Positions 1 to 5,026 of a DNA stretch of 5,255 nt are shown here, in pieces. The notes beneath the pieces are model-generated. The model was not told the origin of the DNA. It saw nothing but the letters and a program-made list of their open reading frames with translations, and did no database searches. This DNA comes from Candidatus Poribacteria bacterium (GTDB taxonomy: Bacteria > Poribacteria > WGA-4E > WGA-3G). Position 1 is the stretch's first letter. Every line of letters begins with the position of its first letter. A program made the translations under genes and the position numbers. The DNA lies in the NCBI GenBank assembly GCA_028818995.1, contig JAPPMR010000269.1:1-5255 (forward strand), read 5' to 3'.

Positions 1-1
1 T

Positions 2-427
2 TTACATCGGAAATGGGTTGGCATAGACATATCACCGGATGCAGAGGACATCACAAAACTACGATTGTCGGATGAGGTCAACAAAGCCTCTAATTTATTC
101 AATCCGTTGACGGATGTGATTATTCGCAAAGACGCACCGGAACGGACGGACAACGCCGAGGAGATAGGTATTCAGAGGCATTTACCAAAATACCAAACGC
201 ACAAACCCGAGTTATTTGGTAGGCAGCAAGGTAAATGCAATGGGTGTCAATGCCCGTTCCATTACCGCAACTTGACGGTAGACCATATCACATCACAAAG
301 CAAAGGTGGCACTGATCATATAGAGAACCTACAGCTGCTTTGCGCTGCGTGCAATTCAACGAAAGGCACAGGCACACAAGCAGAACTGATTGAAAGACTC
401 AAAGAACAAGGCGTACTGAAATACTAA
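2..427 (+). CDS. DNA methyltransferase C-terminus fused to HNH nuclease domain (5' partial)
   Basis: The frame is open from base 2 to the stop at 425-427, giving 141 visible residues, so the gene begins outside the window. A TTG at 65 is internal and need not be a start. The first residues, RKWVGIDISPDAEDITKLRL, match the segment just after motif I (AdoMet-binding FxGxG) of beta-type N4/N6 amino-methyltransferases. In that class the catalytic S/D-P-P-Y motif comes earlier and would lie upstream of the window. After a short linker comes a complete HNH domain: zinc cysteines CNGC (visible residues 79-82) and CAAC (114-117), the catalytic VDHI (93-96), then Asn in HIENLQLLC and CNSTKGTG. The product probably methylates DNA and may also nick or cut it, as in known MTase-HNH fusions. 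The fusion is seen directly; activity and target are inferred. No partner restriction gene is visible downstream. Confidence 0.85.
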   Translation, partial: LHRKWVGIDISPDAEDITKLRLSDEVNKASNLFNPLTDVIIRKDAPERTDNAEEIGIQRHLPKYQTHKPELFGRQQGKCNGCQCPFHYRNLTVDHITSQSKGGTDHIENLQLLCAACNSTKGTGTQAELIERLKEQGVLKY

Positions 428-437
428 AGCAAATACC

Positions 438-566
438 ATGAAAAGCATAAGACCTTTAGACAACGACGAAATCCGCCTCGTTTTTGCCTCCAGATTAGGG
501 ACGTATACCAAAACAACAAGCCTGTTTTTGGAAAAAAAGGAAAGACTTTATGACATCACAATATGA
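438..566 (+). pseudogene. Short fragment resembling the start of a tyrosine recombinase/integrase
   Basis: A 42-codon frame starts at ATG 438, 10 nt after the MTase-HNH stop. It reads MKSIRPLDNDEIRLVFASRL, then GTYTKTTSLFLEKKERLYDI, and ends at TGA 564-566. The opening IRPLxNDEI and the later SLFL resemble the first 30 or so residues of phage-integrase-family proteins, which usually continue into a hydrophobic GxRISELL segment. Here that continuation is missing. The end of the fragment carries the ribosome binding site and first codons of the next gene. I read it as a decayed integrase start, possibly cut by a deletion or insertion junction near 530. It could instead be a chance small ORF or a short leader peptide. 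The family match is from memory. Confidence 0.4.
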
Positions 567-1236
567 AATGCAATTTCCATTTACGAAAAAGGACGAAATT
601 CTTTATTGGGCAACTCTCTACACTGAGGATCAAAAGCCAGAGCGTCAACGCCAAGAGGAAAATGTTATCAGAATCAGAGAAGAAGTAGAGACGCGCAAGA
701 AGCCAGAGACACCCGAAGGCTATCTGCTGACAACTGAATTGAGGAAGATGGCGCGGTGGAAATCCCACTACCTTCCCAGTAAGATAGATAGCAACCCACC
801 GGGGCTTATTGAAGATGTGACAGGTGAAGCATTTCGTCTTGACAACGATTGGGAGAAAATTAAAAAGTTAAAAAATATAGAAGGTGTAAGAGAGTCTGTC
901 GCGTCTGTGATTCTACACCTCTATGATGACGGTGATTACCCTGTCCTTGATGTCCATGCGCTTTGGTCGCTGACCATCGACAACACTAAAGTCGAATACG
1001 ATGAACCGTTTTGGAAGAAATACGTCAAATTCTGCCGTGAGAGAGCCGATTGTCATGGCGTTTGTATGCGGACACTGGATCGGGCGTTATATAAATTTTC
1101 ACAGTGTGGTGCCGCCACCGCACTCAAAACCATAACTGACGATATGTTTTTTTTAGAACTCAAACGTCGCGGGTATAACATCTCCAGAGACACTCGCGAG
1201 GATACCACTTCCGCAGGAATCATCAAAATCGAATAA
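550..1236 (+). CDS. HhH-GPD (DNA glycosylase fold)-like protein with an extra C-terminal tail
   Basis: The product is 228 aa. The start at ATG 550 is supported by AGGAAAG at 538-544, 5 nt upstream. Residues about 105-140 read KIKKLKNIEGVRESVASVIL followed by HLYDDGDYPVLDVHALWSL. This matches the helix-hairpin-helix plus conserved Asp of the HhH-GPD superfamily (compare LPGVGTKVADC and VPVDVHMW of OGG1-type enzymes). Asp134 would be the conserved acidic residue. The Lys used by bifunctional glycosylase/lyases is absent (ESVA instead of TKVA), so a monofunctional or binding-only role is likelier. Residues 153-184 (FWKKYVKFCRERA, MRTLDRALYKFSQ) match a family of uncharacterised bacterial proteins that usually ends here. 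The remaining 40 or so residues, including FFLELKRRGYNIS, are an extension echoed twice later in the window. It is the first of three tightly spaced genes. The fold is fairly secure; substrate and role are unknown. Confidence 0.75.
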   Translation: MTSQYEMQFPFTKKDEILYWATLYTEDQKPERQRQEENVIRIREEVETRKKPETPEGYLLTTELRKMARWKSHYLPSKIDSNPPGLIEDVTGEAFRLDNDWEKIKKLKNIEGVRESVASVILHLYDDGDYPVLDVHALWSLTIDNTKVEYDEPFWKKYVKFCRERADCHGVCMRTLDRALYKFSQCGAATALKTITDDMFFLELKRRGYNISRDTREDTTSAGIIKIE

Positions 1237-1255
1237 GTTCCAAGAAGGATTTACA

Positions 1256-1501
1256 ATGAATGAAAACACACGAAACGCCTTTGCGGCTTATGGACTGGAT
1301 CTACTCAAGTATGCCATGCTAGACGTGTTATACAAAGAGCGTGCTAATCGGTGGAAAGGCTTGCTACGGATTCGGATTAGTGAACGGCTTGGCATTCCTA
1401 AGCCTGGTGAATATCATGCTCCCAACGCCGATTTGATTGGTGGCATTCTGGGGCATCTCAAAGAGGATGGGTATGTGGAAAACAAATGTATCATACTTTA
1501 A
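1256..1501 (+). CDS. Small winged-helix-like protein, uncharacterised
   Basis: The product is 81 aa. ATG 1256 is preceded by AAGGA at 1245-1249 with 6-nt spacing, 19 nt after the HhH gene, so the two are probably co-transcribed. The pattern is LLKYAMLDVLYKE, then RIRISERLGIPKP, then ADLIGGILGHLKEDGYVEN. This is helix, recognition-type helix, and a final helix running into a strand, as in small winged helix-turn-helix proteins that bind DNA. There are no catalytic motifs, signal peptide or membrane segment. The protein stops right after the expected last strand (DGYVENKCIIL), which is short for a wing, so the C-terminus may be trimmed. Its last 16 nt overlap the next gene. A DNA-binding regulator or adaptor for the neighbouring HhH protein is possible but is inference. 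Confidence 0.65.
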   Translation: MNENTRNAFAAYGLDLLKYAMLDVLYKERANRWKGLLRIRISERLGIPKPGEYHAPNADLIGGILGHLKEDGYVENKCIIL

Positions 1502-1881
1502 AAGTGAAAAATGTTGAATCACAAAAAAAGGTTAAACCACCAAAGGGGTGGCAGTTTTCTGGTGACCCAAGTTTTCTTAACCTCACTAATAACGATTTTA
1601 ACACATATTTTCGTATCAGCAATACAAGAATAAAAGGGTTTGCTTTGACGGGTATTGCTGTGCCAAAAAATGGAGCCAATAAATGGGAAGTAGAAGAAAT
1701 CCACGGACAAACAGGAATTAAGATAGAACACGGAACGGAATTATCTAATAAAGAGGCTAAAGAACTTGCTGTGAAATTAGCAAAAAACCTTAATAAAACA
1801 AAGTTTATGCATACATTGAATTGGGTTGTCGTGGCTGCATTATTAGCGGGATTAGTATCGTTTATTCTTTCCAAGATATAA
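1486..1881 (+). CDS. Uncharacterised protein with a single C-terminal membrane anchor
   Basis: The product is 131 aa. ATG 1486 lies inside the end of the preceding gene (16-nt overlap, different frame) with only a weak GGAAAA (1477-1482) before it, which suggests translational coupling. GTG 1504 is an alternative start just after the upstream stop. Residues 1-105 are soluble: a Lys-rich start (KVKPPKGWQF), a probable beta-rich core (YFRISNTRIKGFALTGIAVP, then WEVEEIHGQTGIKIEHG) and a Lys-rich helix (KEAKELAVKLAKNL). Residues about 111-129 (LNWVVVAALLAGLVSFILSK) form one hydrophobic helix ending in SKI. With no N-terminal signal this resembles a tail-anchored topology, with the soluble domain in the cytoplasm. 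I do not recognise the family. The gene is more AT-rich than its neighbours. An open frame on the opposite strand here is a shadow of this gene. Confidence 0.65.
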   Translation: MYHTLKVKNVESQKKVKPPKGWQFSGDPSFLNLTNNDFNTYFRISNTRIKGFALTGIAVPKNGANKWEVEEIHGQTGIKIEHGTELSNKEAKELAVKLAKNLNKTKFMHTLNWVVVAALLAGLVSFILSKI

Positions 1882-1928
1882 GCCCAAATCTACACATTGC
1901 TTTACGAAATGAATTGTTATATCAAATT

Positions 1929-1995
1929 TAACCCATCCCAAAACGACTTATTGCGTAAATTTATTTTTCTTTACTGAGCCGATGGCGATGGGTTA
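1929..1995. repeat. 9-bp inverted repeat TAACCCATC / GATGGGTTA
   Basis: TAACCCATC at 1929-1937 is the exact reverse complement of GATGGGTTA at 1987-1995. The arms are 49 nt apart in the 171-bp gap before the FRG-TPR gene. Similarity continues imperfectly beyond the outer ends (ATCAAATT and ATATTCAAA). The right arm overlaps the possible -10 box of the downstream promoter, so the arms could be paired operator half-sites. They could also be ends of a short degenerate inserted element. The loop is too long, and lacks a T-tract, for an obvious terminator. Confidence 0.4.
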
Positions 1996-1999
1996 TATT
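1970..1999 (+). promoter_or_regulatory. Possible sigma70-type promoter for the FRG-TPR gene
   Basis: TTTACT at 1970-1975 (4 of 6 matches to TTGACA) is followed after 18 nt by TATATT at 1994-1999 (5 of 6 matches to TATAAT). Transcription would start near 2006, giving a leader of about 47 nt before ATG 2053. The surrounding sequence is AT-rich, so chance matches are possible. Confidence 0.35.
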
Positions 2000-2052
2000 C
2001 AAACGCAAGTATGGTTTATAGTGGACAGGACACTAATTGAAGGGACAAATGG

Positions 2053-3171
2053 ATGACTAACATTTTAGGAATGAGTGGTTTTGTTGATTGGCTGACAGGA
2101 TTAGGTCATAACTCTGGAGAGAAAAAATATCTATTTCGGGGTGTTTCAAGTAAAAAATACGATCCTGTAGAAGCGTCCACCTATCGTAGCTTATTGAACA
2201 ATGAATTCGGTCGACCGGATAGAGGTAACAGAAAAACTCTCTCGAATCTACTGAAGATTAATAGGGATTTAATTGATGAGGCACGTTTTCGTGGGTTTGA
2301 CCGGAAATATGATCGAGTTCTATCCGATTTGGAAATACTTGGTGAGTTGCAACATTTTCGGGCAGCTACATGTCTAATTGACTTCACCTTTTTTCCTGGA
2401 ATCGCACTCTGGTTTGCCTGCCAGCCAAGTTCTGAAGAAGGGGAAGATGGTGAATATGGTAAGGTTGTCGCAGTGCGTAATGACGAGAAAATTAAAAAAG
2501 TTCGCTGTGAATGGTTATCCCAAGAAAAAAAGATTGAGGACTTTTTCAAAGCAGATGAGAGCGGAGAATATCCTATCTATCGTTGGCAACCTGAGAATAT
2601 CACAAATCGTGTTGAACGTCAGGAAGGCATTTTTCTCTTTGGTGGCGGCAAAATTGAGATAGAAGATGAATGCTACATTCACAGTTCTGACAAGATATTC
2701 AATCTTGGTGTTCTACGAGAGTTCAATACTCATGAAGAAATACTTTTCCCTGATTTTGATGGTTTCGTCCGTCGCCATGCCCATGACATTCCATACAATC
2801 TTGATCCTACTTTCATTGGTTATAGGGCATATAGCAGAGGGCACTATGATAAGGCTATTGATAGTTTTACCGAAGCACTCCGCCATAAACCTGATTCTAT
2901 AGAATCATATTATATGCGGGGCCGTGCGAGATTTAAGATGAAGTTTTACACAGAGGCTCTGGAAGATTTTGAAAAGGTTCTGAACCTAAACGAACCTGTC
3001 CCCTATTTTCACGCACTTACTTACTGGCAACGTGGATGTCTAAAAGCCGAAGTGGGACAGCCTAAGGAAGCTAGGGAAGATTATCAAATGGGGTTGCAAC
3101 TTGCACAGGAGATAAATCGAACGGATATTATTGACCAGATTGAGGAAGATATCGCCAAATTGGAATCTTAG
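2053..3171 (+). CDS. FRG-domain protein with C-terminal TPR repeats
   Basis: The product is 372 aa. ATG 2053 has GAAGGGA at 2039-2045, 7 nt upstream. Residues about 8-235 form an FRG domain (PF08867-like): the name-giving LFRG (27-30), GELQHFRAATCLIDFT (97-112, matching the family pattern LQHxGxPTxLLDxT), PGIALWFAC (115-123), and RQEGIFLF (189-196, matching the RxxQxGxF element). The usual sequence signatures are therefore intact. Residues about 252-355 hold three tetratricopeptide repeats: YRAYSRGHYDKAIDSFTEAL, then YYMRGRARFKMKFYTEALED, then YWQRGCLKAEVGQPKEARED. TPRs mediate protein-protein contacts. The enzymatic role of FRG is not established; such proteins often sit in accessory and phage-related regions, where they are suspected effectors. 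There is no signal or membrane segment, so it is probably cytoplasmic. The gene is monocistronic by spacing: 171 nt of gap before it and over 200 nt after it. Confidence 0.85.
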   Translation: MTNILGMSGFVDWLTGLGHNSGEKKYLFRGVSSKKYDPVEASTYRSLLNNEFGRPDRGNRKTLSNLLKINRDLIDEARFRGFDRKYDRVLSDLEILGELQHFRAATCLIDFTFFPGIALWFACQPSSEEGEDGEYGKVVAVRNDEKIKKVRCEWLSQEKKIEDFFKADESGEYPIYRWQPENITNRVERQEGIFLFGGGKIEIEDECYIHSSDKIFNLGVLREFNTHEEILFPDFDGFVRRHAHDIPYNLDPTFIGYRAYSRGHYDKAIDSFTEALRHKPDSIESYYMRGRARFKMKFYTEALEDFEKVLNLNEPVPYFHALTYWQRGCLKAEVGQPKEAREDYQMGLQLAQEINRTDIIDQIEEDIAKLES

Positions 3172-3225
3172 CATAGATTCTCTATAAATAAGCAAATTGG
3201 GTTGGGGATTTGCAAATTTAACAAA

Positions 3226-3369
3226 GTGAGACTTTTAGGAAGTTCACTCAAAGAAACATCCACCGAAACGCTATTTCTCAATCTCGCACGCCGCGGGTAC
3301 GACCTCTCAAAACTCCGCGAGAATGACAAGACCCAGTGACCAGTTGGTGAAATCGTCAAAATATCATAA
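3226..3369 (+). pseudogene. Orphan, decayed copy of the HhH-protein C-terminal tail
   Basis: From GTG 3226 the frame reads SLKETSTETLFLNLARRGYD then LSKLRENDKTQ, to a TGA at 3337-3339. Continuing in frame past that stop gives PVGEIVKIS and a TAA at 3367-3369. This aligns along its length with the tail of the 550-1236 product: ALKTITDDMFFLELKRRGYN, ISRDTREDTTSA, GIIKIE. Even the final GxIxKI before the stop is kept. Many nucleotide differences are at synonymous positions, which points to protein-coding ancestry. No upstream domain is attached and no ribosome binding site is convincing. I read it as the remnant of a deleted paralogue or of a gene whose body was replaced. A tiny expressed peptide ending at 3339 is possible but less likely. 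Confidence 0.5.
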
Positions 3370-3381
3370 TTCACTTCAGAA

Positions 3382-3396
3382 CGGCAACGATTGCCG
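3382..3396. other. Short hairpin CGGCAA-CGA-TTGCCG
   Basis: A perfect 6-bp GC-rich stem with a 3-nt loop, extendable by two A-T pairs if G3397 is bulged out. It lies 37 nt before the start of the Mrr_N gene and 210 nt after the FRG-TPR stop. There is no T-run on either side, so it is not a standard intrinsic terminator. It may be a leader structure or a weak transcription stop. Confidence 0.4.
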
Positions 3397-3415
3397 GTTA
3401 ACCTATGATTCGTAT

Positions 3416-3421
3416 GGAGGG
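3416..3421 (+). promoter_or_regulatory. Ribosome binding site that decides the Mrr_N gene start
   Basis: GGAGGG lies 11 nt before ATG 3433. The longer possible start, GTG 3421, begins on the last base of this motif and so cannot use it. ATG 3433 is therefore preferred; ATG 3454 is a remoter alternative. Confidence 0.6.
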
Positions 3422-3432
3422 TGATAAACAAA

Positions 3433-4215
3433 ATGGCTGTGAGTAATTTGCCTATGAGGAATGAAATTCATCAACTTATCCTTACCCTTCTCTCTGATGA
3501 AAAAGAACACCGTTTTGGAGATATTGTGGATAAATTTGCCGATCATTTTTACCTTACTGATAAAGAATTAGATGAGACGGTAGCGAGTGGATACAAGCGA
3601 TTTTATCATCGTTGCAGTTTCGCGATGCAGGATTTGAAGGCGGAGGATTTGGTAGAGTCTCCAAAACATGCATATTGGAAAATAACAAAGCGAGGAAACG
3701 ACCACCAAAATCGGATAACCCCAAGAAAAAAGGAAACCCGCGAGAACACCGGACGAACCCCTTCCAAAAGTCTACAAGTTCCGAACCTAATCAGAAGATA
3801 TTCAATGAAGAATAAAAAGGCAATAATCCGAACCTGCAGTCGAAGAAGATCCTATGGAAAAAAAGGTACGCATCGACAGTTAACTGGACGGAAGCAGCGT
3901 GCAATAGAACGCGCGCGGGTACGAGAAGTAGAACAAGAGGAAGCGGTTGAACCTATCCACGCGGCGAAACCCGTAGAAAATGCTACACCTACGGAAACAA
4001 AAATACCTTGGCGTGCTCCGAGAAGCAAACCCGATCCTGGCACCTATGCCTGCCGGACAATTTTCTGTGGGATTATGGGAATATTTACCCTTCCATTCGC
4101 CATTATCGGTTTCAATATAATAGAAGATCCATTCGGTCTATATTTTTTCCTATTCCCAATAATATTTTTTATTACGGCAATTCGGAGTTTAAAAAATTCT
4201 CGTGGTGGGTGGTAG
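3433..4215 (+). CDS. Mrr_N-type winged-helix domain joined to two membrane segments
   Basis: The product is 260 aa from ATG 3433. Residues about 8-88 match the Mrr N-terminal winged-helix family (PF14338-like): EIHQLILTLLSDEKEHRFGD, then DHFYLTDKELDETVASGYKR, then AMQDLKAEDLVESPKHAYWK and ITKRG. In restriction enzymes of the Mrr type this domain precedes a PD-(D/E)xK nuclease. No nuclease follows here. Residues 89-160 are an Arg/Lys-rich, low-complexity linker whose character suggests an out-of-frame stretch, since the other two frames give more ordinary peptides locally. Residues 160-200 are charged (ARVREVEQEEAVEPIHAAKP). Residues about 207-229 and 234-252 are two hydrophobic helices (FCGIMGIFTLPFAIIGFNII; GLYFFLFPIIFFITAI) around a short EDPF turn. 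It may be a true membrane-anchored DNA-recognition protein or a composite of a decayed Mrr_N gene and a separate small membrane gene. In the second case ATG 3805, with AGAAG at 3793-3797, would be a candidate start. Confidence 0.55.
   Translation: MAVSNLPMRNEIHQLILTLLSDEKEHRFGDIVDKFADHFYLTDKELDETVASGYKRFYHRCSFAMQDLKAEDLVESPKHAYWKITKRGNDHQNRITPRKKETRENTGRTPSKSLQVPNLIRRYSMKNKKAIIRTCSRRRSYGKKGTHRQLTGRKQRAIERARVREVEQEEAVEPIHAAKPVENATPTETKIPWRAPRSKPDPGTYACRTIFCGIMGIFTLPFAIIGFNIIEDPFGLYFFLFPIIFFITAIRSLKNSRGGW
3780..3866. repeat. Imperfect tandem duplication, period about 47 bp, within the linker
   Basis: TCCGAACCT occurs at 3780-3788 and again at 3827-3835. Each is followed by GAAGAT (3794-3799; 3845-3850), an ATG (3805; 3854) and AAAAAGG (3814-3820; 3860-3866), in the same order with small indels. 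The two units are in different reading frames relative to the long ORF. This supports slippage or rearrangement in the linker of the Mrr_N gene. The similarity is modest and the region is A-rich, so part of it may be chance. Confidence 0.35.
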
Positions 4216-4260
4216 AAAATGACACAAACAACAACAATACACGGTTTTAGACAAACTTGA

Positions 4261-4335
4261 TTTCCGCACCTTTCGTCTGCGATTCTTTTTATCGAACTTG
4301 CACGCCGCGGATACAGTCTTATTCACCAAAAGTGA
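4261..4335 (+). pseudogene. Second orphan copy of the tail motif
   Basis: Between an in-frame TGA (4258-4260) and TGA 4333-4335, the frame reads FPHLSSAILFIELARRGYSL then IHQK. The core LFIELARRGYSL matches LFLNLARRGYDL at 3270-3305 and FFLELKRRGYNI of the HhH protein. GCACGCCGCGG is identical between the two orphan copies, and flanking codons differ partly by synonymous changes (CTC/CTT, GGG/GGA). It has no start codon in frame and ends on the ribosome binding site of the next gene. I interpret it as a gene-end remnant. Confidence 0.45.
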
Positions 4336-4350
4336 AGGAGTAGAACAGCT

Positions 4351-4791
4351 ATGGAAAAGTTCAATTTATTATCCAACAACTCAAACAGTTGGACAATGTT
4401 TGGAAATCGTATCTCACAAGTACGCGCAAGAGAGATGTTCCCAATGCTTGTCGCACGCGCCAAAGAGAGAAAAACCATATCCTATGGCGAACTCACAGAG
4501 CATTTCGATCTCGCATGGGCAATGCCAATGATGTACGCTGTGGTATGCACCACAGGCACACTATATGACTTAGAACGAAACAAATTGCCACAAGCACAAT
4601 TCGCTTGGACACACGGCAAGATACCACGTATCGCAAACATGGTAACGAAATCAAACGGCGCGCCTGCCGGTTTCGTTGCCGATCAGTTACCATATCAAGA
4701 ACCCCCTATAGATTTTGATATGCTCTTGAAGAAAATTTGGGATTATGATAAGTGGGACGAAGTTCAAAAAGCATTGGGGTTATCGGGTTAG
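4351..4791 (+). CDS. Uncharacterised 146-aa protein with a YGEL core
   Basis: ATG 4351 has GAAGGAG at 4334-4340 with 10-nt spacing. The recognisable core is residues about 26-112: AREMFPMLVARAKERKTISY, GELTEHF, then a helix (MPMMYAVVCTTGTLYDLER), then IPRIANMVTKSNGAPAGFV. The order 'P-L-hydrophobic-A-K, T-x-x-YGEL, helix, IP-x-hydrophobic, V-x-K-x-x-G-x-P-x-GF' recalls a small family of unnamed bacterial and mobile-element proteins whose pattern reads YGELA...VVNKxTGLPGxGF. I know no function for it. Residues 113-146 form a Trp/Asp-rich helical end (LLKKIWDYDKWDEVQKALGL). There is no membrane segment or signal, so it is likely cytoplasmic. By spacing it is a lone transcription unit, preceded by 135 nt holding only the orphan tail copy. 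The gene call is firm; the role is not. Confidence 0.75.
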   Translation: MEKFNLLSNNSNSWTMFGNRISQVRAREMFPMLVARAKERKTISYGELTEHFDLAWAMPMMYAVVCTTGTLYDLERNKLPQAQFAWTHGKIPRIANMVTKSNGAPAGFVADQLPYQEPPIDFDMLLKKIWDYDKWDEVQKALGLSG

Positions 4792-4800
4792 GCAATAACC
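4778..4800. other. Weak hairpin over the stop codon of the 146-aa gene
   Basis: GGTTAT (4778-4783) pairs with ATAACC (4795-4800) around an 11-nt loop that includes the TAG at 4789-4791. The stem is short and no T-tract follows, so at best this is a weak end-of-gene structure. Confidence 0.2.
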
Positions 4801-4834
4801 GGGAATCGACATGTTTCAATAGGACATATGACTT

Positions 4835-5002
4835 ATGTACCTCGGACGCAATTCAATCACCTCACAAGGTGCTTCCCATGATCATGATTTTGAAATTGAG
4901 AAGATATTACAGACTACCTCGGAAGAGAGTATTGCGCTGCAGATAATTTTACGGTATAATCTTGACAATAGAAAATGTGGCAAATCTGAACTGAATGCGT
5001 GA
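4835..5002 (+). CDS. Possible small protein of 55 aa
   Basis: ATG 4835 follows an in-frame TGA (4829-4831) and has AGGA at 4821-4824 with a spacing of about 10 nt. The product begins MYLGRNSITSQGASHDHDFE and continues IEKILQTTSEESIALQIILR, then YNLDNRKCGKSELNA, to TGA at 5000-5002. Composition is protein-like: an acidic HDHDFE stretch, an amphipathic helix and few rare-looking codons. It has no membrane segment and no family I recognise. It ends 24 nt before the secreted LamG gene, and a good promoter for that gene lies inside it. It could be a real small gene, a fragment of a larger decayed gene, or chance. Confidence 0.4.
   Translation: MYLGRNSITSQGASHDHDFEIEKILQTTSEESIALQIILRYNLDNRKCGKSELNA
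4932..4960 (+). promoter_or_regulatory. Candidate promoter for the LamG-like gene
   Basis: TTGCGC at 4932-4937 and a perfect TATAAT at 4955-4960 are separated by the ideal 17 nt. Transcription would start near 4967, leaving a leader of about 60 nt before ATG 5027. A consensus TTGACA at 4962-4967 just after it has no good -10 partner 17 nt downstream (TCTGAA). Confidence 0.45.
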
Positions 5003-5026
5003 TTTGAATGGGAGGTTAAAAAAACG

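Noticed and set aside
1491..1874. Minus-strand 127-aa open frame
   Set aside because: It is the near-complete antisense of the membrane-anchored gene at 1486-1881, which has better context (coupled overlap, coherent membrane helix).
3192..3213. GCAAAT / ATTTGC stem with a G-rich loop as a terminator for the FRG-TPR gene
   Set aside because: The stem is only 6 bp, AT-rich and has no T-tract; it is likely chance.
3168..3431. Minus-strand 87-aa open frame across the gap after the FRG-TPR gene
   Set aside because: It lies opposite the tail-like remnant and the hairpin, has no ribosome binding site or recognisable motif, and its composition looks like antisense of a coding stretch.
3612..3815. 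67-aa frame inside the Mrr_N gene (ends NQKIFNEE)
   Set aside because: Its first half overlaps the well-supported Mrr_N domain in another frame and has no start signal. Only its second half is interesting, and I report that as possible frame scrambling.
4219..4260. 13-codon ORF just after the Mrr_N gene
   Set aside because: It is too short, has no ribosome binding site, and reads as a Thr-rich low-complexity peptide. Only the following tail-like segment is worth noting.
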